This document shows positions 1 through 11,204 of a stretch of DNA of 64,000 bases, one piece after another; the first letter of the stretch is position 1, and each line of letters begins with the position of its first letter. Position numbers and translations under genes: made by a program. The stretch is from Rhypophila decipiens (lineage: Eukaryota > Ascomycota > Sordariomycetes > Sordariales > Naviculisporaceae), in assembly GCA_033297075.1 (NCBI GenBank), contig MU858054.1:484408-548407 (forward strand). The letters run 5' to 3'. Under the pieces are notes generated by a model. The model did no database searches, had not been told where the DNA came from, and worked only from the letters and a program-made list of their open reading frames with translations.

Positions 1-206
1 CGAGTACAAGTTTATCTAGACAGAGAAACCAAACCTAGTTACGTATATACCCTATTTCATTCATAATCATTCAACCACAGAGACTGACCCGTTTATGTAT
101 ATATCCTATACCATATTCATCCAACCAACCTTGAAACAATGAAGTGAAAAAAATAGGTCCCTTCGCTCGAACTCGAACCGCCGAACGTGTAACAAACCGT
201 CTGTGT

Positions 207-2320
207 CTAATAAACCCTCTCCTCAGTTTGTTTCCTCCTCCTCAAACTGCCAAACCTCCTCTTGATGCTCTGGGCGAGGCTCTTGCCCGTAGTATTGCTC
301 CGTCCCAGGCCAGCAGCTCCCGATGCCGACGAGGAGGGGCCAGCTTCGGCGAAACCGTCCGAGAACGGATCACTTCGATATTCAGCCCTCGGCGAGGCGT
401 TGCTAACACTTCGCTGACGATACCGAGTGTTGGAGTCCTTGCCCTCGCTGCGATGCTGAGGCTGGGGTTGCATCTCGTAAAAGACGTCGCTGTCTCCTGT
501 CGTACCTCCCACCTTCTTCCTCGTGATCTCCTTGGCTCTCATCTTCTCCTTCTGGGCATTCTCAATTGAGAAGGATGGTTCTCCCTTGCCTTTGAGGTCT
601 TCGTCGCGGTAGGGCTGTAAGTGGGTTAGCAAGCCATCTCAGGAAATAATCTTATCAAAGCTTCAAAAGACAAGTAATCCGGATGACTTACAATATGATC
701 CCATCGCTTGTACGCACCACCAGGGGCATCCCTCTCCCGCATGAGATCAGCCCCCTCCTGGTAACTCATCTTCCTTCCACTCATGTCGAACTTGCCAGGC
801 GGGACAACGGCCGTGCCCTGGAGAGGAACATGCTTGTCAAGCGCATCCTTGAGGTACTCTGCCGGCGTGGCTTTCAAAGCCTCCATGTTGGTCCCCTTGA
901 CCGCCTCGACAGGCGAGTACCTCTTGTTCACATTGCGAGACTTCATGGTTGGGTCATATGGCCCATCATGGTGATACGGAACCTCTGGGATGGGGCCCGT
1001 GTGATCGAGCAAATCGATAAGATCGCTCGGCGGCCTCTTCTCGTGGTTATGCAGGTGCGGTGCACGATCGGCTGCCCGGTAATCGCGTTCGAGCATGGCG
1101 AGGGGCCGGTGGGACATGTCCCCCGGGAACCTCTCCTTCACCCTCAGAGATCCACTCCGGCGAAGGGGGGCATTATCATCGCCGGCCTCTTTGGTCATGT
1201 GGTCACGGGTGAGCATTTCGAGCGGCCGGTGGGTTCTGTCCCCGGGATAGCGTTCAGCAAGTGAACCGGATCTGCGAACACCCTTCCCTTTGTCTGTGGT
1301 AGACGAGGATGCAGCTACTGCTGCTTCTGTGCTTGGACGGGAAGAAGCAACGCTGTTGGCACGTGCCAAGATGGTCCCTTGGTTCCAGCTGGTTGGGGGA
1401 GGCCGAGAGGTGTGCACTGATTTCTTGCGCTCAAGCGACGAAACTTTGGGGCCCGTGTATCGCCCAGGAGGCATTGGAGGAAGGGGCTTGTTGGTGACGC
1501 TTTTGCTTCTGCTCAGAGCCCTACCGATGAAGGACTGGTCAGGGTCCTCGGGGATCTGCTCGGTGCGTGGGGTTCTCGAGTATGAATATGAACGACCGTG
1601 ACGGTAGGAGCCAAATGCAGGTCGAGTGGGACTCGCAGAAGTGGGAGGTGTTGGAGGCAGCGCCTTGACACGAGCAGCTTTAGTCGCAAACACTTGACTC
1701 GGTTCTGGATCGTAAAGAGGACCGAGTATATAGTTGCTTGCCTATCGGTCCGTTTTGTCAATGTAAGCTTCAGTTGACTTTTCGTAAAGAATTTTGAGGG
1801 AAAAAGACATGATCAAAGAGCAATCCTTCAGACATGAGCTGGTTGGCATGCCCGGTTTCCTCGGTGGGTGTTGGAAACCGGAACGTGAGAGTGACGCAAG
1901 TGATCGGCGTCATTCTCTCGACAGGCCGGAGACTTGTACCTCCATAAATGCGGAAAAAGAACCCTGTAGAGAGAACTCATAACACGAACTCGTAAAGGAG
2001 ATATAGGAAAGAAATCAATGATGTTATCATATAGTATGAAATCATACTTCATATGAGAGCAAATTCAGCCCTGCTGGACTCGGTGGACAGGTTTTGAGGT
2101 GAGTGCACTTGCACGAGTGACAAGGTCCAGCGGGCATGAGATCATGGAATTCAGTCTTGAAAATCAAAGAATATGAAATGTAGATGGTAAGTTCTCCACC
2201 AATCGTAAAAGAAAGTAGCCATAAGTGCAGAATGAATGTATTAGGAATGACTTTGATGCTGTAAATGAGACCAGTGCTCACCCATTGCTTGTCAAGTGTG
2301 CCATCTTCATCAGGGTCCAT
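207..2320 (-). CDS. PAL1: Pal1-family cell morphology protein
   Basis: I built three coding exons: 2320-2282, 1741-692 and 614-207, giving about 497 residues. The first exon encodes only 13 residues and is followed by a 540-nt intron (GTGAGC...TAG). The second intron is 77 nt (GTAAGT...CAG). The family hallmark is the central block HNHEKRPPSDLIDLLD followed by YHHDGPYDPTMKSRNVN, which matches the Pal1 domain of fission yeast Pal1. The rest is low-complexity and rich in Ser, Pro and Arg, with two related SGSL...(R/E)xPGDxxHRPLxML repeats upstream of the core and a basic C terminus (SIKRRFGSLRRRKQ). Known members sit at cortical growth sites with endocytic proteins and affect cell shape; the role here is inferred from the family. 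An extra small exon inside the long first intron cannot be excluded. Confidence 0.9.
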
Positions 2321-3967
2321 TTTTGGTGAGAATATAGAGGGTTGGTGCTGCCGTTTGCGGGTCCTTCAGGGGTGAAGCTGTGAACAGACTTGGCGGCAGT
2401 GAGAGCTGAGCTGGGCACGGTCGAATGGGCGAAACTAGGCCGAGGTCGCAACGAGAGACTCGTATCACTTATACAGATAAGACGGTATATCGGGGTATCA
2501 AATTCGAAAACCAGAAACACAAACAGCAAGACTGGTGGTAGAGAGAGTCGAGTCACGAGAGACAGAGTGCACGATGACTGGAGCGAAAACGGACGAGTTA
2601 TGAAAGAAAAAGCGAAATGGTTGGATTGTGCGACCGTCACTGCCTTTAAGACCCGACTTCTAGAAGGCGCAACCAGCCGTGGAACTGCCCGTTCAAGCCC
2701 TTGACCTGATGATCACAAAGGTCACACCTGGCTGTTTAGCGCAGCGGGGGAGAGCCTTTCGTTCGAGACCGTTAGTTCCCCTGCCGTCCATTTCGGCGGT
2801 CTCGACGCCTTGGGCAGACGTCATCCGTTGCATTTATCCAGGGACCAGTGGGTGTGGAGGTGTGGTGGGTTGTAGTCTTCACGACGAGGAGAGAGCAATG
2901 CCAAGTTGTAAACTTGTCATCCGCGAACCTCCCTCTCATTGCCATCGACCATCCAGCCACACCAGATCGTCGCTAGGAGCCAGCACGGGTGAGAGCACTA
3001 GAAGCGTGCTATTCAAGCCCAATTGTATCTCGAGCAGATTGTCCCTCTCAGCAATTCGCCAGCCCCGAAGTGTTGATGTTGAAAAGCACACGGCTTAACG
3101 ACCAAAGCCGGTGGGTGTTCTCATCTCCGGATATCTTCACTCTTCAGGGACGGACCTGCTGCCTCGATTTCATGCCAAAATCCTTTTGACTGCAGCAAGA
3201 ACACTGCATGGCGTCGTCAATGGGGCATGGCATTGGCTCACGGCAAAAGTTGGTGGGTACACGATCAAGCGTGCCTGAAGAAATTTCCCTTCCGATGCAA
3301 GGACGCATTGTTTCAACGGTCGAGATGTTGTCCGTATGATGCTCCGGCTCCCCGATGTGTTTGGGGGTGATGTTGCAGTCCGGCTGTGCCTGCTTCGCAA
3401 GAACCACTACACAGCAGCTGTTAGTGAGGGGCTGCACCTGCCACCATTCCGTGCCGAGAAATCCATATTCACTAACAGCTGGCCTGAAGCGGTACCTGCC
3501 GGAAATGCTTAGCTCCGCACTGGATTTGTCCAAGTCTCACGCCCATTTTCGATCAGGCACGTCTGCAGCAGCGGACTTGTGTAGTGTATGGAGAAGTCTC
3601 ACCTGGATCCGACTGAAGACACACATTCAAAAGCTTCTCGCCATGATTGGCTGGCCATGTGCAAACCACGAGTAAACACCATTCCCAACGCATTGGTACA
3701 GTCCCTTGCGGCTCCTGCAGGGCGTCGTTAAAACAACCTACCTAAGGCGCAATCACCACCGTCCCTTTGGGACCTCCACAGGGCTGAGTCTCAGACCCGT
3801 GCAGACCCCAAGAGACCCTGATGACACAAGGGCCTAGGCAACCAAAGATTTGCTGGTAAGACGGTGGACAGCAACTGAATGAACAAATTAGTTTCACACC
3901 ACCGCGGTCTTGTCCAGGCCGAGCGAGGCAGTAAAGCTCTCGTAGTAGGAACAAGAGAAGAAGGAGA
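2321..3967. other. Intergenic, PAL1 and USB1 upstream regions
   Basis: This 1.65-kb stretch lies between two divergently oriented genes and holds both promoters. Open frames on both strands are short and have no recognisable domain. A tRNA-like A-box string lies near 2737-2752 but has no matching acceptor stem. Confidence 0.6.
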
Positions 3968-5038
3968 ATGGTTCTCGTCGACTACAGCTCAGACTCTGAC
4001 GCCGAGTCTGATGCTGCCGACGCCGTTGACCGCGGCCCACCAGCCAAAAAGCCAAGAATCGACAACGGAAAGGCACTCCCTCCGCTGCCGTCAGCTTTTC
4101 ATGACCTGTACGCGTCAACAGTCCGAACAAGCACCGCAGATGATCCAAGCCTGCATCAAGGACGTGTCCGCCAAATACCGCATAAAGCGGGTAACTGGCC
4201 CAGCCATGTCTACATCGAATGGCACCCTCCTAATGAGGCATTCTCGCTCCTGACCAGACTCATCTCGACTCTGCAGAAGAAGACGACGGACGTGACCATC
4301 ACGAGCTTCCTGACAAGCGACCTGGGCGTTCCTCTACCATTACACATCAGTCTCTCCCGGCCGCTGTCACTCACCACCGCAGACAAGGACGATTTTCTCA
4401 CACAACTAGTCTCCAGCATCAAGAGGTCCAATATCCCGCCATTTGACCTGTGCATCCGAGACGTTGAGTGGCACCGGACGGAGGAGTCCGGACGGTCGTT
4501 TCTTGTCCTCCGGCTAGAGTCCTCCTCCCACGCCACTTCGACTTCCACAGCCACCAATCACAAAAACCCAGAGTTAACAGAGTTACTAAAACGCTGCAAC
4601 ACGATAGCCAAAGAGTACGGCCAGCCAGGCCTCTACGAATGGGCATCAGACATATCATCTGATGATGAGGGATACAGTAAAAAGATGACCCAAAAAACAT
4701 CAGTATCCAACGCCTTCCACATATCCATAGCCTGGTCATTCTCGCCCCCAAGCGACGGGTTGAAACAGCTCACCAGCCGAGTCTTTGGTCCTTCTTTTAC
4801 CTCTACCTCAACCGCAGCCACAGCCACAAACATCCACAAGGGGGAGGAGACTGCAAAGGCGGAGCCTCAAGGACAACCAACAACAGACAAAGTAAGAACA
4901 ACAACAACACCTACATACGTCCACGTCAACGCCGTCAAAGCCAAAATCGGCAACGTAGTCACGAATATCCCGCTCCCAACGCCAGGTCGCAAGGGCAAGG
5001 TCTCGGACGCCAACCGCCTGCTTGGTCTTACTCCATGA
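3968..5038 (+). CDS. USB1: U6 snRNA phosphodiesterase Usb1 (Mpn1)
   Basis: A single uninterrupted exon encodes 356 residues. It has the two HxS tetrapeptides of the 2H phosphoesterase fold: HIS at residues 126-128 (PLPLHISLSRPL) and HIS at 251-253 (NAFHISIAWSF). These define the Usb1 active site. The family trims the 3' oligo-U tail of U6 snRNA and leaves a protected end, so the protein probably acts in the nucleus on spliceosomal U6. The N terminus is acidic and disordered (DYSSDSDAESDAAD) and followed by a short basic PAKKPR stretch that could act as a nuclear signal. A low-complexity Thr/Ala insert (about 265-310) follows the second HxS motif. The ATG at 3968 is chosen because homology begins soon after and the DYSSD(S/D) N terminus is typical. 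Confidence 0.93.
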   Translation: MVLVDYSSDSDAESDAADAVDRGPPAKKPRIDNGKALPPLPSAFHDLYASTVRTSTADDPSLHQGRVRQIPHKAGNWPSHVYIEWHPPNEAFSLLTRLISTLQKKTTDVTITSFLTSDLGVPLPLHISLSRPLSLTTADKDDFLTQLVSSIKRSNIPPFDLCIRDVEWHRTEESGRSFLVLRLESSSHATSTSTATNHKNPELTELLKRCNTIAKEYGQPGLYEWASDISSDDEGYSKKMTQKTSVSNAFHISIAWSFSPPSDGLKQLTSRVFGPSFTSTSTAATATNIHKGEETAKAEPQGQPTTDKVRTTTTPTYVHVNAVKAKIGNVVTNIPLPTPGRKGKVSDANRLLGLTP

Positions 5039-5443
5039 GGGATAATATCTTGAATATTCAAGGAACAAACTGACAGCGGAAGCAATAGCAACCATCAAAC
5101 GATTATCAAGAAGGAAAATCTGTATAAACTATTGCTCTCTCGCTGCTGATAATAACCTCATCGCCAAAATTTGCTCAATACGCTTATTTGATTGTATGTA
5201 CCTTGATAAAGTTATCAACAAAAAACCTATATACGAGTTGCTCCTTATATACTGAAACGACCGACAGAGCACTGGACACAGAGGCACCCAGTCGCAAGTC
5301 ACAATCAGAGCCTGACAAAATTGAAAGAAAAGACTCAATGAATTTTCTCAACCAGACGCCAAACCAGTGCTTTGCAAGGGGCATGTTCTACCCAACCCAA
5401 AATACAACTCTAAACAAAATAACTAGTCCCAAGTAGTGACATC
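5039..5443. other. Convergent intergenic (USB1 / ERO1 3' regions)
   Basis: AT-leaning spacer between two convergent stop codons. Nothing beyond presumed 3' untranslated sequence is visible. Confidence 0.6.
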
Positions 5444-7506
5444 CTAAAGCTCATCCAAATTCGGACGCTCCAATTTGTACGTCCTAGGCGAGACAGGCAG
5501 TCCAATATAATTCTGCCAGAGTCTGGGAACTTCTACGCTGATAATGAGCCATCTGGATAAAGCACAACCATGTCAGCAAATAATGTTCTTCACATGGGGT
5601 TTGTCATGTATGGACGAATGGCTTACATTGTCTTGGGGATTGACCACCAACTCTTGAGCACGTGCCTGACAGCCTTGTATATCCTCGCAAACTCCTCATC
5701 CGCATCCTCCTTGAACGTCCGCTGCGGCCTACCGCCCGCTGGCTCCTCGTCTTCTGGGAATTTGTCTTCAAACTCCTCAGAAGATGTTGTTTCCACGGAG
5801 TCGGATGGTGCCGTTGACGGGTCATTCGGCGATGGCGACGGGACAATGACATGATGGGGCTTCTTGACACGATCGGGAATGATGTTGACCTTTTCATCAG
5901 CCCGGTCCTGCTTAACCTCTTCACCCTCGATCTTCTTCGTTGCTGGCTCAACCTGGTCAACCATCGTTCTAAACTTCTGGATCGCATTGATGCTGCTGCC
6001 CAGACGAGCATATGTATTAAAAAGAGAGACAAGCTCCGTTCTCTTGAGGACAGGAGGCACCGGGTTGTTATTGTTGTCATATTCGAACAGGACCTTCAGC
6101 GCGGCGCCATATCCTGCTGTCTGCAGCTTGCCCCATAGTCGGCACTTGTCGCAGCCCACACAGTCCATCAGGCGGCTGACATTGCGGAACCGATTTCGGA
6201 AATCCTCCTTCAGGGACGGGCCCTCGCCATTCTTGAACATGAGGCTCTCGTCGAAGATCTGTGGGACACTGGCAGCCTTCTCAGTAACGGCGAGGACTTT
6301 GGCGCGTGTGGCCGCGTCTTGATCGCCGTCGCCCATGCAAAAGGTGTATTCCTTCTTGTTGGAAAGGTATGGCCCGAGCTTGGCGATAGCCCGGGTCAAC
6401 AGTGCATAGTTGAAGTAGAGGTTGCTGATGCGATCTGGGAACTTGTGTAGCCGGTTGACGTAGCACGAGACATTCGGTTGCCACTTGCCGGTAGTCTGGT
6501 TGAGAAAGTCCCAGCACAAGTGGGTAGAGATGCTCGCGTGCATGCCAGACATGACTCTGTAGAAGACGCGCTTCTCCAAGCACTCGTCCTCGTATTCTAG
6601 ACCAGTCTTGGCAACGAAAGGGGTCAACGGGTTCTGCTGGCGTTGCTGCTCTAGGTTTTGGTGTCGACCAGCAGCCTCGATGACGGCCTTGAAGTCCATC
6701 GCAGCTGGTCCCTTCGGCGTCGTGATCTTACCAAGCGATGCCGAGCCCGGGAATGAGCTTCTCTGGAAGCAATTCTCACGGTAGATGGCGTCCCAAAGTT
6801 GTCTGGCTCCATCACCAGCATAACCAGTGAATCGTTCTGGGTTCTGCAAGAGACTGACATAGTCTCCCTTGGAGCCGGCGCTCTCGTCTTCCGGCACACA
6901 ATAGTCCCGATCATCGCACTCATCATCGTACTCTACCACACAGCTTTCCCCCACGTTCGCGCCGAGCTTTCCTTCGAGAGGTTTGAGGGGTCTTTCTTTT
7001 TGCGCTCTCTTGCCGGGATGTTTCGCGTGCGGTCCTTCGAGCTTGCCGAGCTGGCTCGCCCTCCATACTTCTGGGATGTCCTCTTCGTTATCCAGCGTCT
7101 GTACGGCGCAGGCAATGTTTCCGCACATGCCATTCTCGTCGTTCCAGAAGGGACATCTCTTGTTGAACAGGTTCAATCGGTAGTGCGAGAAGAAATCGGT
7201 CGTACGCGTCAGGTCGTCCACAGCTGGCTTGATCCTCTGGTTGAGGCGGTCGAGGGTCGAGTAGGAGGCGCAGGCATCACTGACGATGGATTTTGGTTCA
7301 ATCTGGTCAAAGGTTCGTTTGTCAGAAAAGTAGGGTTGGTTAATGGGGGCATACGCCAAGTAGTGGGAAGTAAAGTAGTTTGGAGAAAAGTAAGGTTGTC
7401 GGCTTACAGCACAGCTTTCCTGGGGTGCGTCCTGGCTCTGACATTGAACCTGGGGACCCCAGAGTGTGAAAAGCGACAAGTAGAATAACCGTGAAGCAGA
7501 TTTCAT
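5444..7506 (-). CDS. ERO1: Endoplasmic reticulum oxidoreductin Ero1
   Basis: Exons 7506-7408, 7302-5627 and 5552-5444 encode about 627 residues. Ero1 is an ER FAD-dependent sulfhydryl oxidase that re-oxidises protein disulfide isomerase. The start at 7506 gives a good signal peptide (MKSASRLFYLSLFTLW) and an A/G-rich start context; an in-frame upstream Met at 7545 is less likely. Shuttle cysteines lie in CPFWNDENGMCGNIAC and the active-site cluster is DCVGCDKCRLWGK. Intron 1 (7407-7303, 105 nt) is in frame and free of stops. It is called an intron because it has GTAAGC...CAG ends and removal joins ESCA to IEPKSIVSDACASY, as in the family. Intron 2 (5626-5553) restores the conserved tail VPRLWQNYIGLPVSPRTYKL, which a single-frame reading would lose. 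Confidence 0.95.
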
Positions 7507-9381
7507 GGCTGCGGTAGGCAAGCGCTGAACCTGCTCACGATACAAGAAGATGATGCGTGGGGATCAAACCCGGAGAGATTAGAGTACCTACTGCCTCACC
7601 AGCGGGCGAGGATGTCGGTCGTCGTAATAGCGATATTCGATCTTGACGGCTTGCGGGCGTCTCTATATGATGTACCTCGTCGGTACTCACACGACGCAAT
7701 GTTGAACGGCTTGTTTTTTTGTTCTCTCTCAACGGAGGTCTCAATGGGGGACCTGGAGCTTATCGCTCGCGATAGGCGGAATCGTGGCAGCTAACGGCTA
7801 CCAGGGGTACCAATGCGATGGGGCTCCGGCTTGATAGGGGCTAAACAAAGACACAAAAGGTATGCGACGGGAATCTTAGATGCCGAACGTCTAGAAGAAG
7901 ACTTGAATAACTGCGAATCAATGAAGAAGAGATGGCATCTGAGGTGAATATGTATGTATGAACAAAGAGCCCGGACCTTCCGGGTGAATTGCCACGTTTT
8001 ATCTGGCCATATGAGGTCCGGGTTACTGATGATGTGAGAGACCCAAAGCTGTCCTTTTCACTGACGTTTATTACAAGGTTCAAGAAGAAAAAGTGCAGTG
8101 CTCCGTACCTGTCAATTATTTTGGTGCAAGGTTTCCGCCTCCGTTGTTGACATGTGTTCAAAAGCCAAAATCAGCAGATGTTTGGGGCTTACCAATGGTA
8201 GGATGCGCCCGCTGACGAACGGCAAGGACGTTGAAGGTACATGCATGGGTACATACGGGAAGTAGTCCTAACAGGGGAAGGACCGGTAACATGATGAAAA
8301 TGGCCTGAGGAGCCGCACCTGTCATGGAAAACCAGCCGATCTTCCATCCTTCCACGGTACGTATTCCTCATTTTGAACCGGGGAAAATGGGACTGAAAGA
8401 TACCCCGCGCTACCATCGCAACCCGCATGGTGTCATCCGTTTGGCATCTTTTTTAGTGTATGAATAGTCGCCGGCTGGGACATCCACCAGTCAGATTAGA
8501 TTGTCAATTATCGAACAAGGTTCTTTTTGGTCACCAAGGGTACCTTGATGGGCCGTGGCATTCTTTTGTTCTGCGAGGACTTGCAACTAGTGTAGTTATT
8601 CAGACCTTCTCGACCCTTTGATCCAAGACTTCGTCCTCATCTCCCGCAAAGAGCTGCTTCAAATTACACTGAAGTCGCTCAAGGAGTACTACGACAAGAA
8701 GGAAAATGAGCCTCAGCAGGCCGATTCACATTGATAGAAATCCAGTTGCGAAAAACATGTCTCACACAATGGTCATCGTTCAAAGAGCAAAATGACTCGA
8801 AACATCAGCTAGGATAGAATTACTATCATGTCAAAAGAAATCCGGCGGCCGTCGAGAAAAAAGCCCATTGTGCTCGGGGGAGCTGCAGGAAGGGACATCG
8901 CTTTGTTTTGTTGACTACCATGTCTACAGAACGCCAGCCCCTATCTGATCAGGTCAGTGACAGAAGCGAACAACACCCAACTCTGGAGACGCCAGAAGAC
9001 CCATTTCCCAGAGAAGGCCGATTCCACCCTCACCTGTTCCTGCTATAGTCCCAGACCAAAAATCCATTTGTCTATGCTATTGTGTGAAAAGGGCATATCA
9101 CCAACCCCCAAGGCAACTTTCAAATCAAGAACCCCCGGACTCCTTTAGGGAGATAAGAAATGATGTTCAAGCCATGTATGTTCAGTAATCGGGTCCAGTA
9201 TCAGGGGAAGGCGGTCATGTGCCGACTCGAGCCGCATTCAGGTTGTCCCTATTTTGTCGACTTTGTTTACCCATACGATAGAGCTGAGGATCGCTATGCA
9301 GTCGTGAGTTCATGGTAATGCAAGATATGGTACAATTCATATAATCTGTCTTCTCGGTTTCCTCCACTCGTGCCTCGCAGC
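7507..9381. other. Intergenic between ERO1 and CKS1
   Basis: 1.9 kb with no convincing gene. It holds the ERO1 promoter and the CKS1 3' region. One short coding-looking stretch lies at 8591-8734 and is listed separately. Confidence 0.55.
8591..8734 (+). pseudogene. Orphan coding-like fragment (possible gene relic)
   Basis: After an acceptor-like ACTAG, one plus-strand frame stays open for 47 codons to a TGA. It reads as a plausible charged helical segment containing DPLIQDFVLISRKELLQITL and then KEYYDKKENEPQQ. No start codon, donor or upstream exon could be joined to it and I do not recognise the family. It may be the last exon of a gene I could not reconstruct, a gene remnant, or chance. 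Confidence 0.2.
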
Positions 9382-9930
9382 TCACTGCGCGGGAGGTTGG
9401 TAGTTGAGAGGGCGCCTAACAGAGTCAAACACAGTCAGCAAAGACAGATCCCTGTTTGCGGCGACCATCGATGACCTTACTTGAAGAGCAGAATATGAGG
9501 CTCAGGCTCATGGACTTCATAGTGTTCCCAGCCCAGACTCTGCATAAGTTTCAGTTAGTATCGGCACCTTCTCAAACTCGCCATCGAAAGAAGGCCACCG
9601 ACCTGCGTGATGCCCATAGCGCGCCACTCTTCCTCCCAAAGAAGCTTCAGTGTGCCTTTGGACTTGTCGTGGTACTCTGCTGGGATAATTTTGAGCATTG
9701 CCTTGGGGAGCTGGACATGACGATACTCGAATTCGCTGTCGGAATATCTAGGCGCGGAGCAAAATCAGCAAGGGCGCGTGCGAAAGCGTGGACTAAGGAG
9801 ATGCAACCTACCGGCTGGAGTAGTGGATAGAGTCAATGAACTCATCCAACCGCGCGCGCTCGTCGTCTGTGAGGGGCCGAGGTCTCGGGTTGCGGCGGCT
9901 GGTGTCAATGCCCATATCCTCTGGATTCAT
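9382..9930 (-). CDS. CKS1: Cyclin-dependent kinase regulatory subunit Cks1/Suc1
   Basis: Four exons (9930-9812, 9747-9603, 9539-9481, 9415-9382) encode 118 residues. Cks proteins bind the cyclin-dependent kinase (Cdc28/Cdc2) and phosphorylated substrates and help drive multisite phosphorylation and cell-cycle transitions. Signatures across the joined exons are [30 protein letters not shown] and [16 protein letters not shown], the whole Suc1/Cks fold including the beta-hinge HxPEPH. Splice phases agree at every junction. Intron 2 starts with an unusual GTCGGT donor but has a good CTAAC branch site. No single open frame covers the gene. It is divergent from RSC4 across about 1.3 kb. Confidence 0.95.
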
Positions 9931-11204
9931 CTTTTCTGCAGAAGGGATGTATCGTGTGTTAGGGAATAAAAAGTCGGTGATGGCGCAGCAGGTTTGAAAG
10001 CTGCTCGTCTTCCGTCACGGTTTTCCACGTGTTATCACGAGAGCGTAGAGTGGTAAGGACTACGCGTCGGGAAGATTGGTTGAGGCCGTGAGGGTCGAAG
10101 CGGGTACGTGGGGTAAAATCTCGATGCAAGAAGCCGGTCAAAATGCGCAGGTACCGAGAGCAGCTGTCGAGATTTGATGCCTTTCTGTGTTATTGCTGTT
10201 TACGGCAAGAAGAACCTGGGCGCAAGTAACAAGCTGTTGAATTTTCAGGGGCGAAGTTGTTTGGTGAAGTCGAATGAGTGGTTGTGGAGGGGTGGTGGGA
10301 AGAACGATCAACTCGAGGTAAACAAATCGAAATCAACCTGGTCCAGGGTTGGATCTGTGCATGGAGGGGGCAGGCTCCTTCCATCTTAGCGCAGATACCA
10401 ATGCTTAAATCACACTCCACATTTGTGACCCGGTGTGAGAGCTTCTTTCTGTTCACCACGAATTTCTTCAACTTACGCAAAGTCCCCAAGTTGCCACAGC
10501 ATACGATCGTAAAACTCAAATTAAAATGAATTAAAGATCCCTACGTACGTACTTTAAGATCGGATTCCCGACGCGCATCTTATGCCCACCAGACGAGGAT
10601 GCGTCATGTTCGTTTACGGGTCAAACGTTTGGATTAGGTAAGCTGGGAGGGTCGTCTCGTACCAGACCGTCGGAATCGAGGCGTGACCGTCGCAACAGGT
10701 CTAGGAAAATGAAATCTACCATATTTGGTAAATGTGAGATCGAAACTAAGATGTGTAATATAGCTGTAAAACCTAGGATTGGAGACTGAATTTGTGAGCT
10801 TTGCCAGTCAACCCGATATCAGCGTTTTGTGAGCATGATCCGTACGGATATTCTGATGTGATTACGATCAATTCCGTATACATACAGATTACGCCGTATC
10901 GGATTAGGTTCAGCTGTTCCACCATCCGATTGCTGCGCTGTGATTGGCTGATATTGCTTCCCTACAGCACCACCGTGGACAGCACCACAGTGTGAACTTC
11001 CACTGACAGAAACCCATTCCAAGCGCGGTCCCGTTTTGCGCCCACCAAAATCCATCACCAACGAACGCGTCGGTCGAGCGCTAGTCGTCAGTTTGCGATT
11101 TCAGCAACCATTGCAACGCCTGCACCTGCAAACCCTCGATTGAAATCCCTCCTCTTGTTTGCGCATGTTATAGTAACTCATTGCAACGCTCGCATCTCGT
11201 CGCG
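9931..11204. other. Divergent promoter region CKS1 / RSC4
   Basis: 1.27 kb between two divergent start codons. Immediately upstream of the CKS1 ATG a 60-codon minus-strand frame (10141-9959) lies in the likely 5' leader; it shows no family features. No other gene is visible. Confidence 0.55.

Noticed and set aside
2731..2790. tRNA-like 5' half (TTTAGCGCAGCGGGGGAGAGC matches an A box)
   Set aside because: No complementary acceptor 3' strand or proper T arm follows, and the anticodon stem cannot be formed.
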